Assembly: GCA_029778235.1 (NCBI GenBank)
Contig: JAKOQS010000256.1
Span: forward strand, 1 to 45,383
From: Chloroflexota bacterium
GTDB taxonomy: Bacteria; Chloroflexota; Limnocylindria; Limnocylindrales; CSP1-4
Direction: 5' to 3'
Length of the DNA: 45,383 bases
The position numbers and the translations under genes were made by a program. The notes under the pieces are model-generated. The model saw only the letters and a list, made by a program, of their open reading frames with translations, was not told the origin of the DNA and made no database searches. Positions 7,387-16,489 of the stretch are shown here, piece after piece; the stretch's first letter is position 1; every line of letters begins with the position of its first letter.

Positions 7387-8268
7387 ATGGCAGGTCAGCT
7401 GCCCGTGACGCGGGTCCACGGGAACTCCTACAACATCTTCATCCTGGTCCTGACCGTCTACTCGCTCGCCCTGATGCTGCTGCTCGTGCTGCCGGTCGAC
7501 GAGGATACGCGCCAGCTGGCGAACGTCTACGACAACCTCATCTGCGTCATCTTCCTCATCGACTTCGCGTACAACCTCACCGGCGCGAAGCCCAGGCGCG
7601 CGTACCTGATCGGCCAGAACGGCTGGATCGACCTCCTCGGGTCCATCCCGAGCTTCTCCTTCTTCCCCGCCGTCGCGCTCCTCCGGCTCTTCCGCATCTT
7701 CCGGCTCTTCCGGATCCTCCGGCTCCTGCGCGGCAACAAGAAGAAGGAGCTCATCGAGGACGTCGTCCGCAACCGCGGGCAGTACGCGTTCTTCATCACG
7801 TCCCTGCTCGCCATGCTGGTCCTGGCGACGGCGAGCATCCTCGTCCTGCAGTTCGAGAGCGTCTCCCCGGACGCGAACATCACGACCGGCGGCGACTCGC
7901 TGTGGTGGGCGATCGTCACCATCACGACGGTCGGATACGGCGATCACTACCCGGTGACGCCGCTGGGGAGGCTCACCGCGACCGCGGTGATGTTCGCCGG
8001 CATCGGGATCATCGGCGCCCTCGCGAGCATCCTGGCCAGCATGCTGGTCACCTCGCCGGACCAGTCGCGCGGTGACGCGGCCGCCGCCGCGACGGCGACC
8101 GCCGAGCCGCCGGATGCCGCTCCCGCGGTGGCCGGGCCGACCGACCCCACCGGGCCCGTCGCCACTTCGGTCTCGGCAGCATCCGCCGATGCCATCGTCG
8201 CGGAGCTCGCGAGCCTCCGGGCGGAGATGGCTGCCCTCAGGGCCTCGCTGGCGGACCGCACTGGCTGA
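7387..8268 (+). CDS. Voltage-gated-type potassium channel, six-helix
   Basis: The 293-residue protein has helix S1 (about 15-36), S2-S3 (about 46-92), an S4-like voltage-sensor segment with Arg at every third residue (LLRLFRIFRLFRILRLLRG, about 98-116), S5 (about 133-156), a pore helix with the K+ selectivity filter TVGYGD (181-186), and S6 (about 193-215). A Pro/Ala-rich linker follows, then a short coiled coil (IVAELASLRAEMAALRASLA) that probably tetramerises the subunits. GAGGAGGGG precedes ATG 7387 with good spacing. Likely sets membrane potential or potassium flux. It is convergent with arsM. Confidence 0.93.
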   Translation: MAGQLPVTRVHGNSYNIFILVLTVYSLALMLLLVLPVDEDTRQLANVYDNLICVIFLIDFAYNLTGAKPRRAYLIGQNGWIDLLGSIPSFSFFPAVALLRLFRIFRLFRILRLLRGNKKKELIEDVVRNRGQYAFFITSLLAMLVLATASILVLQFESVSPDANITTGGDSLWWAIVTITTVGYGDHYPVTPLGRLTATAVMFAGIGIIGALASILASMLVTSPDQSRGDAAAAATATAEPPDAAPAVAGPTDPTGPVATSVSAASADAIVAELASLRAEMAALRASLADRTG

Positions 8269-8290
8269 CCCCCGGTCGAGGCCGCCCGAG

Positions 8291-8317
8291 GCCGCCTGTG
8301 TGCGCGTGGCAGGCGGC
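8291..8317. terminator. Bidirectional hairpin between channel gene and arsM
   Basis: 8291-8298 and 8310-8317 form a perfect 8-bp GC-rich stem around an 11-base loop, lying between the channel stop (8268) and the arsM stop (8319), so it can serve both convergent genes. Confidence 0.5.
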
Positions 8318-8318
8318 G

Positions 8319-9137
8319 TCAGACGCCCGGCCGGCGCGCCCGGACGATCGCGGCGTGCATGCGGTCGGCGACCGCGTGGGTGGGGACGATCTCCACATCC
8401 ACCATCCCCGCCGCCGCCAGCCCCGCGCGGTACTCCGTGAACGACAGCGCCCCGGCGTAGCAGGCCGCCCATGAGCCGCGCTCGGCGCGCTCCGTCTCGG
8501 AGAGGGCATCTTCGGCGACCACGTCGCTGACGCCCATCCGGCCGCCGGGTCGCAGCACCCGTGCGATCTCGCGGAAGACCGCGCTCTTGTCGGCCGCCAG
8601 GTTGATCACGCAGTTGCTGATGACGACGTCCACCGCTGCATCGGGCAGCGGCATCGCCTCGATCGCGCCTTTCACGAACTCGACGTTCGCCACGCCCGCC
8701 TCCGCCGCGTTCCGACGGGCCAGCGCGAGCATGTCGTCCGTCATGTCCAGGCCGATCGCGTGGCCGGTCGGTCCCACGCGCCGCGCGGAGAGCAGCACGT
8801 CGATGCCCCCGCCGGACCCCAGGTCCAGGACGGTCTCGCCGGGCCGCAGCTCGGCCACCGCGACTGGATCGCCGCACCCCAGGCTCGCGAGTGCCGCGGC
8901 ATCCGGCAGCTCGGCGCGCTCCATGGCGTCGTACAGCTCGGGGCCGAAGGAGGACGCCGGGGACTCGCAGCAGCCACCGGTCGCGGCGCCGTCGTCGCAG
9001 CACGCGGTCCCGTCGTCCTCGAGCACGGGCAGGGCGGCGCGCGGATCGTCGGTCGTGCGTCGGTCGAGCGCGTCGAGCATGCGCCGCGCCTCGGCGCCGT
9101 AGTGCTCGGACATCCGCTGGTGGAGGTCCTGTGTCAT
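8319..9137 (-). CDS. arsM: Arsenite S-adenosylmethionine methyltransferase
   Basis: The 272-residue enzyme carries the SAM motif [16 protein letters not shown] and the arsenite-binding cysteines expected for ArsM: Cys88 (SLGCGDP), Cys176 (VISNCVINL) and Cys226 ([10 protein letters not shown]). It methylates As(III) stepwise to volatile or excretable methylarsenicals, using glutathione or thioredoxin-type reductants. An unusual N-terminal pair of vicinal cysteines (46/47 and 56/57) may add a thiol-rich metal-binding arm. ATG 9137 is preceded by AGGAAGG. It is divergent from arsR and reads from a promoter overlapping two ArsR-like operators, so it should be induced by arsenite. No arsenite efflux pump is in the window. 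Confidence 0.93.
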   Translation of the reverse strand: MTQDLHQRMSEHYGAEARRMLDALDRRTTDDPRAALPVLEDDGTACCDDGAATGGCCESPASSFGPELYDAMERAELPDAAALASLGCGDPVAVAELRPGETVLDLGSGGGIDVLLSARRVGPTGHAIGLDMTDDMLALARRNAAEAGVANVEFVKGAIEAMPLPDAAVDVVISNCVINLAADKSAVFREIARVLRPGGRMGVSDVVAEDALSETERAERGSWAACYAGALSFTEYRAGLAAAGMVDVEIVPTHAVADRMHAAIVRARRPGV

Positions 9138-9232
9138 CGATCCGGCCTTCCTGCGTCCATCTGTGGAGGGGTCGTCCTGGGAGGACATCCGGCCCGCCGC
9201 GGGGGGCTCGTCCGCCCTCAGTGCACCCGGTG

Positions 9233-9261
9233 ACGCTAGCATTTATATCGATGGTTGTCAA
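9233..9261 (-). promoter_or_regulatory. arsM promoter
   Basis: On the minus strand a perfect -35 TTGACA (9261 to 9256) lies 17 bases from TAGCGT (9238 to 9233), a TANNNT -10. The expected start is near 9226, giving a leader of about 90 bases. The -35 lies inside the first operator, so bound ArsR would block polymerase. Confidence 0.6.
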
Positions 9262-9264
9262 TAT
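9245..9264. promoter_or_regulatory. ArsR operator O1
   Basis: ATATCGA at 9245-9251 and TCAATAT at 9258-9264 form a 7-bp inverted repeat (one mismatch) with a 6-base spacer, the usual geometry of ArsR/SmtB operators. It covers the -35 boxes of both divergent promoters. Confidence 0.6.
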
Positions 9265-9283
9265 AGACTGAGGTCGATATCAT
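9255..9283 (+). promoter_or_regulatory. arsR promoter (leaderless)
   Basis: TTGTCA (9255-9260) and TATCAT (9278-9283), each five of six matches to consensus, are 17 bases apart. The -10 ends seven bases before ATG 9291, so the mRNA probably begins at the start codon. Its -35 overlaps the arsM -35 on the other strand. Confidence 0.6.
9261..9280. promoter_or_regulatory. ArsR operator O2
   Basis: ATATAGA at 9261-9267 and TCGATAT at 9274-9280 repeat the O1 geometry (7-6-7, one mismatch) and share ATAT with O1. The centres of O1 and O2 are 16 bp apart. O2 fills the spacer and part of the -10 of the arsR promoter. Confidence 0.55.
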
Positions 9284-9290
9284 CGCGGGT

Positions 9291-9632
9291 ATGAAGCGGA
9301 TGGTCGACCCGGACGTCCGGCTGCTCCAGGCGGCCGCCGATCCCACGCGGCTTGCGATCCTCCGGCGCCTGAGCGATGAGGGCCCGGTCTGCGCGTGCGA
9401 GCTCGCGGACCCGGCGGGCGTCTCGCAGCCGACCGTCTCGCACCACCTCAAGGTCCTGCGCGAGGCGGGCTGGGTGGACGGCGAGCGGCGGGGGAGCTGG
9501 ATCTGGTACTCGATCCGCCCCGACGCCGTGGAGCGGTTCCGCGGCCTCGCGGCGGGCATCGCCCCGGGCGCGGCGCGGCCGGCGTCCGCGCTGGGGTCGG
9601 GAGCGAGCCAGGCGGCCGCCGCTCGCGACTGA
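9291..9632 (+). CDS. arsR: ArsR-family arsenite-responsive repressor
   Basis: A 113-residue winged-helix protein: PTRLAILRRLSDEGPVCACEL, recognition helix region SQPTVSHHLKVLREAGWV, then the wing GERRGSWIWYSI. Cys34 and Cys36 give the C-x-C As(III)/Sb(III) sensor at the start of the helix-turn-helix, like the classical ELCVCDL motif. It should repress itself and arsM until arsenite binds. The start at ATG 9291 has no ribosome site and lies seven bases past the -10 box, consistent with leaderless translation. The C-terminus is an Ala/Ser-rich tail without further ligands. Confidence 0.92.
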   Translation: MKRMVDPDVRLLQAAADPTRLAILRRLSDEGPVCACELADPAGVSQPTVSHHLKVLREAGWVDGERRGSWIWYSIRPDAVERFRGLAAGIAPGAARPASALGSGASQAAAARD

Positions 9633-9778
9633 CCGCCGCGCCCCGCGACCGATCCGGGCGGGGTACGCGGGCCAAGCCGGCACGCCCGTCAGGCACGCGA
9701 GGCGTCGGTCGCATCGCGTAGCCTGTGACGCATGCCGCCCACCATGCAGGTGCGCGGCGGCGCTCCCCGAGGGAGGCG

Positions 9779-11467
9779 ATGACCGCACCTGAAGCACCGT
9801 CCGCCGCGCCGGCGGCTCCCGGATCGCCGGGGGGCGGGAGCGACCGCGTCCGGACCTGGTGGCCGGTCGCTCGCGGTGTCATCGCGGTCGGCGCGTTCGT
9901 CCTGATCGTCCTCCTCCAGGGAGAGATGATCGCGGTGAGGATCGCCGGTGTCGCCCTCGTCCTGATCGGCACGGTCGAGCTCTTCGGCACGCGCGGGACG
10001 GGTCCGAGCGGAGGCCGTCTCGGGTTCGTCCCGCACGCGCTCGTGGTGCTCATCGGGGCGGTCCTGCTGGCCCTGCCCTCCCCCACGTTCGTGGGCGCGT
10101 CGCGCATCGCCGGGATGTTCGTCCTGGTGATCGCCGTCTACCACCTCGTCAGCGCCGCGCCCACCGCGCGCGTCCACGGCGGGCGGAGCTGGGTGCTCGC
10201 ATCGAGTGCGCTCGAGGCCTCGATCGCCCTGCTCCTGATCCTCGCGCCGTCGATCGCCGTCGTGACATTCGGCACCGTGGTCGTCGCCGGGTGGGCCGCC
10301 GCCGCGGTCCTCGCGGTGCTGGCGAGACGCGGGCAGGTCACCCTTCCGTCGCCGCCCGGCGACGAGCTTCGCGGGCTGACCATCCTCGTCGGAGAGCGCC
10401 TCTCCCGCAACCCGTTCCCACCCGAGGATCGGCGCGCGATCGACGGGTCGCTCTTCTTCGAAGGTGCGGAGCGGACCGCCGACATCCGGCGGTTCGCCGT
10501 CATGCTCTCCCTCTCGACCGCCATCGCGACGTTCGGGCTGCTCCAGTCGTCGACGGCCGTCGTCATCGGGGCGATGCTGGTCGCACCGCTGATGACGCCG
10601 ATCCTCGGACTCGCGGCAGCGGTCGTCACGGGCCGACCCGTCCGGGCGGTCTCGTCGGCCGTGCTCGTGGCCGTCGGGGCGGCCGGCGTCGTCGCCCTCG
10701 CCGCCGTCCTGTCGCTCGTCGCGCCCGGCCCGATCGACGCGGCGACCAACCCCGAGATCCAGGCGAGGACCGCCCCGAACCTCCTCGACCTCCTCGTCGC
10801 GCTCGCGGCCGGTGCCGCCGGGGCGTTCGCGACCGGCGATCGGAAGGTCGCCGCGGCGCTGCCCGGGGTCGCGATCGCCGTCGCCCTCGTCCCCCCGCTG
10901 TCCGTCGTCGGGATCTGCCTCGCCGCCGGCCTCGTGCCGGACGCGGTCGGCGCCCTCGTCCTGTTCCTGACCAACTTCGTCGCGATCGTGTCCGCCGGGG
11001 CCCTCGTGCTCGTCGCCGTCGGCTACGGCCGCCTGGACCGGATGGGGTCGGACCCGCGCTTCGTCCGGACCTGGGCCGCGACGCTCGCCTCGGGGGTCAT
11101 CCTCCTCGCGATCCCCCTCGCTGCCTCTGGGGCGGCGGTCGTCCGCAAGTCGCAGGAACAGGCCATGGCCGCTCGTGTGGTTGACGCGTGGCTCACCCGT
11201 GGCACCGTCGGCGCCTACGACGTCGTCGCCGTGACCGTGGACGCCGATCTCGTCCAGGCGAGGATCACGGCATCGGCCGAGGTACCTCCCGTGACCGTCC
11301 TCCAGGCGGTGATGTCCACCGCGTTCGGCCGCCCGGTCAGCGTCAGCGTCGCGGTCGTCGCCGTCGAGCGATCGACGGCCTCTCCGCCCTCTCCCGTCCC
11401 GTTCGGCTCGGCGCCGCCGGGATCCCCCTCCCCATCTGCGAGCACCGCGACGGGCGCCGCTCCCTGA
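9779..11467 (+). CDS. DUF308-DUF389 fusion membrane protein
   Basis: The 562-residue protein has two membrane parts. The N-terminal part (about residues 20-175) contains paired helices such as ARGVIAVGAFVLIVLLQ and ALVVLIGAVLLALPS and resembles HdeD/DUF308. The second part (about 235-440) carries the DUF389 (TIGR00341-type) signature, beginning with DIRRFAVMLSLSTAIATFGL followed by SSTAVVIGAMLVAPLMTPIL. A soluble tail (about 465-540) follows. Neither family has a settled function. I choose ATG 9779, although GGAGG lies only two bases upstream; the frame is open back to GTG 9725. TAGCCT at 9719-9724 is a possible -10. It appears monocistronic. Confidence 0.8.
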   Translation: MTAPEAPSAAPAAPGSPGGGSDRVRTWWPVARGVIAVGAFVLIVLLQGEMIAVRIAGVALVLIGTVELFGTRGTGPSGGRLGFVPHALVVLIGAVLLALPSPTFVGASRIAGMFVLVIAVYHLVSAAPTARVHGGRSWVLASSALEASIALLLILAPSIAVVTFGTVVVAGWAAAAVLAVLARRGQVTLPSPPGDELRGLTILVGERLSRNPFPPEDRRAIDGSLFFEGAERTADIRRFAVMLSLSTAIATFGLLQSSTAVVIGAMLVAPLMTPILGLAAAVVTGRPVRAVSSAVLVAVGAAGVVALAAVLSLVAPGPIDAATNPEIQARTAPNLLDLLVALAAGAAGAFATGDRKVAAALPGVAIAVALVPPLSVVGICLAAGLVPDAVGALVLFLTNFVAIVSAGALVLVAVGYGRLDRMGSDPRFVRTWAATLASGVILLAIPLAASGAAVVRKSQEQAMAARVVDAWLTRGTVGAYDVVAVTVDADLVQARITASAEVPPVTVLQAVMSTAFGRPVSVSVAVVAVERSTASPPSPVPFGSAPPGSPSPSASTATGAAP

Positions 11468-11530
11468 GGGACCGCCCACCCGACGCGCTGCGGCCGCCGA
11501 TCCAGCACCGACCGTGCGGGCCCGGCGCGC

Positions 11531-11582
11531 TCCGCCCGGGCAGCGGCCCGGCACGGTCCGCCCGGGCAGCGGCCCAGCACGG
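11531..11582. repeat. 26-bp tandem repeat, two copies
   Basis: Two adjacent 26-bp units (11531-11556 and 11557-11582) differ at one base. Each ends in GCACGGT, which is complementary to ACCGTGC at 11511-11517, so either unit could pair with the upstream segment into an imperfect hairpin. The repeats lie between the DUF389 gene and the DUF1638 promoter. Confidence 0.6.
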
Positions 11583-11610
11583 TCCGGCGTCCGTGGGTCG
11601 GACCGCACGC

Positions 11611-11616
11611 TACCCT
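11611..11616 (+). promoter_or_regulatory. -10 box of leaderless DUF1638 gene
   Basis: TACCCT ends six bases before ATG 11623; no ribosome-binding site is present between them. The arrangement is the same TANNNT-N6-start seen at several genes of this window. Confidence 0.45.
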
Positions 11617-11622
11617 GTGTCG

Positions 11623-12372
11623 ATGCGGATCCTCTGCCTCGGATGCGAGGTCCTCGCCCGGCCGCTCTACCTCGCCGCGGCGACGTCGCCGCACATCGTG
11701 GACGTCACGCTTCTCGGGATCGGTCTGCACGACGTGCCCGCGGGACTGCGCGGGACGCTCCAGGAGGCCGTGGACGGTGCGGACCCGTCGCGGTACGACG
11801 CCGTCGTCCTCGGGTACGCCCTGTGCGGCCAGGCGACCGCCGGGCTGCGGACCGGTCGGGTCCCCCTGGTCGTGCCGCGCGCCCACGACTGCATCACGCT
11901 GTTCCTCGGGGACCGGGCCCGCTACATGCGCGAGTTCACGGACCACCCGGGGACCTACTGGTACAGCCAGGACTACATCGAGCGCGGGACCGGCGCGGAG
12001 GCAGAGATCCGCGGGCTGGGGGTGGGCTCGGGGACCGAGGAGGACGTCAAGGCGACGTACGCTCTCTATGTCGAGCGGTACGGGCGCGACAACGCCGACT
12101 ACCTCATGGAGGCCCTGGGCGCCTGGCGCGAGCACTACGACCGGGCGGCCTTCATCGACCTCGGCGTCGCCGCTGCGGCCGACGTCGAGGCGCGCGCGCA
12201 GGGCGACGCGGAGCGGCGGGGGTGGTCGTACGAACGGGTCGCCGGCGACGTGGTGCTCGTCCGTCGGCTCCTCGCGGGCGACTGGGACGACGACTTCCTG
12301 GTCCTGGCGCCGGGGGAGCGGGTCGCGCTGACGTACGACGAGGAGATCATCCGCGCCGAGCCGGTCGCCTGA
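11623..12372 (+). CDS. DUF1638 family protein
   Basis: The 249-residue protein has the conserved DUF1638 features: an N-terminal ILCLGCEVLARPLY, a central VLGYALCG, and VVPRAHDCITLFLGDRARY, in which the Cys and His-Asp-Cys residues look like a metal or cofactor site. The family occurs in methylotrophic archaea and anaerobic bacteria, often near corrinoid methyltransferase genes, but I know of no proven activity. No signal peptide or membrane helix is seen. The gene stands alone here, about 5 kb from the corrinoid/folate operon on the opposite strand; a shared pathway is inference. ATG 11623 follows a TANNNT box by six bases. Confidence 0.8.
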   Translation: MRILCLGCEVLARPLYLAAATSPHIVDVTLLGIGLHDVPAGLRGTLQEAVDGADPSRYDAVVLGYALCGQATAGLRTGRVPLVVPRAHDCITLFLGDRARYMREFTDHPGTYWYSQDYIERGTGAEAEIRGLGVGSGTEEDVKATYALYVERYGRDNADYLMEALGAWREHYDRAAFIDLGVAAAADVEARAQGDAERRGWSYERVAGDVVLVRRLLAGDWDDDFLVLAPGERVALTYDEEIIRAEPVA

Positions 12373-12505
12373 TCCGCGCCTGGTCGAGCCTCTCGCGCCC
12401 GCACGGGTCGGGGCGCGCAGGGACGCGGCCCTGACCGGGGGCATTCGGGCGGGTCGGCGGTGCCGGGCCCGACCGCGCGACGTGCCGTTCGGCCCGGCCT
12501 CTCTT

Positions 12506-12552
12506 TCATGCTCCTTTCAGGACCGCCGCCGAGCATGACGGTCGGCGTCATG
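12506..12552 (+). promoter_or_regulatory. Two overlapping inverted repeats ahead of the export operon
   Basis: TCATGCTC (12506-12513) is complementary to GAGCATGA (12531-12538), and CATGACG (12534-12540) to CGTCATG (12546-12552). The two hairpins share 12534-12538 and cannot form together. CATGACG-N5-CGTCATG could equally be a dimeric repressor operator. They lie 56 bases and more upstream of ATG 12608. The rest of 12373-12607 holds nothing I recognise. Confidence 0.4.
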
Positions 12553-12607
12553 CGCGGGCCTGCAGGGCTGCGCGCCAGGACCGCCGGCGTGCACGGAGAG
12601 GCTTCCC

Positions 12608-14553
12608 ATGAAGTGGCGGGTGGCGGCCGCGGTCGCGCTCATCGTCGTCGGCGTCGGTGCCGCCGTGTTCGTGGTCGTGCGACCGGACCTCGGCGGGACG
12701 CCGACGCAGTACCTGACCTCCCAGGCGACCGTGACGAACGTCACGAACTCGGTGGTCGGCTCGGGATCCATCGCGCCTCACGCGTCGTACTCCCTCGCCT
12801 TCGGTGTGGCCCCGTCGCTCGCCGGATCCGCCTCGACCGCGGCGTCGGCGGCGGGAGCGCAGACGGTCACGTGGCCCGTCGAGAGCGTGAGCGTCACCGT
12901 CGGCCAGAAGGTGTCCACGGGCGACGTCCTCGCCGTCGCGGACGCGACGGAGGCGAAGGCCCAGCTCGCGGCCGACAAGGCGACGCTGACGTCGGCGGAG
13001 GCGAAGCTCAAGACCGACACTGCCGGCGCCACGGACGCCCAGATCGCGTCGGCGCGCAACGCCGTGAGGTCCGCGCAGCTGCAGGTCGCGAACGCGAACG
13101 CGGGCGCGACGCAGACGACGCAGTCCAACCAGATCTCGCTGCAGACGGCACGCAACCAGCTCGCCGACGCGCGGAAGGCGCTGGCCGACGCGAAGGCCGG
13201 GCCGAGCGCGACGGACATCGCGAACGCCACGGCCTCACTCGACCAGGCGCAGCGTGCGTACGACCAGGCGGTCTCGGACCAGGCATCCACGCACCAGGAC
13301 GGCCTGGACTCGATCGCGCAGGCGCAGAAGGCGCTCGACGATGCCGGTCTCGCGGTGGCGCAGGCGAGCCAGAAGCTCGTCAACGACCAGGCGCTGGGCG
13401 CCTCGACGGGCACGGTGGCCGCCGATCAGGCCGCGCTCGACGCGGCGAACAAGTCCGCCGCACAGGCACAGACGGCACTCGCGAACGCCAGGAAGCAGGC
13501 GGCGGCGAACGACGCGAAGGCCGCGACCGCCGTCCAGAACGCCCAGGCGAATCTCGGCCAGGCGCAGCGGGCCTACGACGCGAACACGACCCCGTCCGCG
13601 ACGGCGATCGCGGCCGCGGAGCAGAAGGTCCGCGACGCCGAGCTGGGCCTGGCCAGCGCCCAGCAGCGGGCGTCGGCGGCCACGGCCCAGTCGACCCAGT
13701 CGGCGCAGTCGGCCGGCCTCCAGCTCCAGAACGCGCTCACCAGCCTCACGAACACCACGACCCCGGTGGAGGCGACCATCGCGTCCGATCTCGTCGCGGT
13801 GACGAACGCGAAGACGGCCGTGGCGGAGTCCGAGCTCACGGTCGAGCGGGCCAGGATCGTCGCGCCGACCGACGGCACCGTCGTGGCCGTGAACATCTAC
13901 GAGGGCCTCACGGCGCCGTCGGGCAGCGCGATCGTGCTGGACGTCGGGCCGTACGAGGTCACCGCCGACTTCTCGGAGACCTCCCTCGCGAAGCTGAGTG
14001 TCGGCCAGGCGGCCGACGTGACGGTGACCGCCGTCGGGTCCACGACCCCCGGCACCGTGACCGTCATCGGCGCCACGCCGGCGACCTCCGGCACCAGCAG
14101 CGTCGTGACGTACCCGGTCACCGTCGCGCTCGAGACCGAGCCCCAGGGCGTCCAGGTGGGCATGACCGCGAGCGTGGCGATCATCATCGCCCAGTCCCAG
14201 AACGTCCTGGCGGTCCCGACCCAGGCCCTCGTCGGCGACAGCGCGAGCGGCTACCAGGTCCGCGTCATGGACGCGAACGGCGCCGTCTCGCTGGTGCCCG
14301 TGACCGTCGGTCTCGTGACGACCTCGCTCGCGGAGATCCAGGGCGGCATCTCGGAAGGCACCACGGTCGTCACCGGGACCGTCTCGTCGACGAACTCGAC
14401 GACCTCATCGAGCAACCGCGGCAACGGGAGCCTCTTCGGCGGCGGTGGGTTCGACTTCGGCGGCGGTGGGCCGCCCCCGAACTTCCAGCGGAACTCCGGC
14501 ACCGGCGGCTCCACGAACGGCGGCGGTGCGGCGCCCGGCGGAGGCACGAACCC

Positions 14554-14557
<4 letters not shown>
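12608..14557 (+). CDS. HlyD/MacA-type periplasmic adaptor (membrane fusion protein) with long coiled coil
   Basis: At 649 residues this is longer than usual MacA (about 370). An N-terminal anchor (about 5-25) precedes a barrel/lipoyl part (VTWPVESVSVTVGQKVSTGD), then about 250 residues of Ala/Gln/Lys-rich coiled coil with heptad pattern (for example LAADKATLTSAEAKLKTDT), a second lipoyl half (ERARIVAPTDGTVVAVNIYE), and beta-barrel and proximal domains to about 595. It ends in a Gly/Asn-rich tail. It forms the extracytoplasmic part of a MacAB-like ABC exporter, linking the permease to the outside. Overlap of GTGA with the ATPase gene shows translational coupling. The export substrate is unknown. 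Confidence 0.87.
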
Positions 14558-15260
<703 letters not shown>

Positions 15261-15264
<4 letters not shown>

Positions 15265-16469
15265 GCCTCCTCGAGATGGTCCGGCTCGCGCTGTCCCGCC
15301 TGCGGACCAGCCGCCTGCGGACCTTCCTCACGATGCTCGGCGTCATCATCGGCGTCGCGTCCGTGGTGGCCCTCGTCGGGGTGGGTCAGGGGGCGACGAG
15401 CGGGATCACGTCCCGGCTGCAGGGCCTGGGCACGAACCTGCTGACGGTGAGCCCGGGGAGCACGACGACCGGGTTCACCCGGAGCGCCGCCGGCTCTGCG
15501 ACGACGCTCACGCAGGAGGACGCGCAGGCCCTCGCGAAGATCGGCGGGGTCGCCGCGGTCGAGCCCGAGGTCTCCGGGCAGGGCTTCCTCGTGAACGGCG
15601 ACTCGAACACGACGACCACCGTCCTCGGCACGACCCCCGCCTACCCGTACGTGCGCGCGTACGACATCGCCCAGGGGAGCTTCTTCAACCAGGCCAGCGT
15701 GGACAACGCGCTGCGCGTCGTCGTCCTCGGGGCGACGACAGCGAGCGACCTCGGCCTCGCCGGCGATGCCGTCGGGAGGACGGTCACGATCACCGGGATC
15801 CCCTTCGAGGTGGTGGGCGTGCTCGCGACGAAGGGCTCGAGCGGGGCCTTCAGCCAGGACGACCAGGCGATCATCCCGATCAGCACGCATCGGGCCTACT
15901 TCAGCAGCGGCGACAAGGTCCGCTCCATCGGCATCAGCGTCTCCGACGCCTCGCAGATCGAGCTGGCGAAGGCGAACGTCGCCGCCCTCCTCCAGCAGCG
16001 GCACGGCGTCACGTCGTCCACCCAGGACTTCACGATCGCCGATCAGGCCCAGCTCCTCGAGACGTTCTCGTCCGTCGCGGCGACGCTCGCGCTCCTCCTC
16101 GGCGGCATCGCGTCGATCTCGCTCCTCGTGGGCGGGATCGGGATCATGAACATCATGCTGGTCTCCGTGCGCGAACGGACCCGGGAGATCGGCATCCGGA
16201 AGGCCGTCGGGGCGCGCGGGCGCGACATCCTCGCCCAGTTCCTCATCGAGGCCCTCGTCATCTCCGTCATCGGCGGGGCGATCGGGATCGCCGTCGGCCT
16301 CCTCGTCTCGCTCGGCATCTCCACGTTCGCGGGCTGGTCCACGACGTTCAGCCCCGTCACCGTCATCGCCGCCGTCGGGTTCAGCATCGCGGTCGGCGTC
16401 GTGTTCGGCGTGTGGCCGGCACGCCAGGCCGCACGCCTCGACCCGATCGTCGCGCTCCGCTACGAGTAG
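15261..16469 (+). CDS. ABC transporter permease, MacB/FtsX type
   Basis: The 402-residue permease has helix 1 near the N-terminus (RLRTFLTMLGVIIGVASVVALVG region, about 18-42), a large extracytoplasmic MacB-PCD domain (about 45-270), and three C-terminal helices of the FtsX domain (about 275-395), including GGIGIMNIMLVSVRERTREIG, the standard coupling segment, and the ending ARQAARLDPIVALRYE. It works as a homodimer that transmits ATP-driven motion to the adaptor rather than carrying substrate through the membrane. GTG 15261 overlaps the ATPase stop by four bases. Confidence 0.94.
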
Positions 16470-16489
16470 CCACGGAAAGGGGAGATCCA

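Noticed and set aside
12460-14553. Long open frame upstream of and in phase with the ABC ATPase gene
   Set aside because: It is an Arg/Gly-rich shadow of the adaptor gene in another frame; ATPase similarity begins only at GTG 14554, which overlaps the adaptor stop as GTGA.
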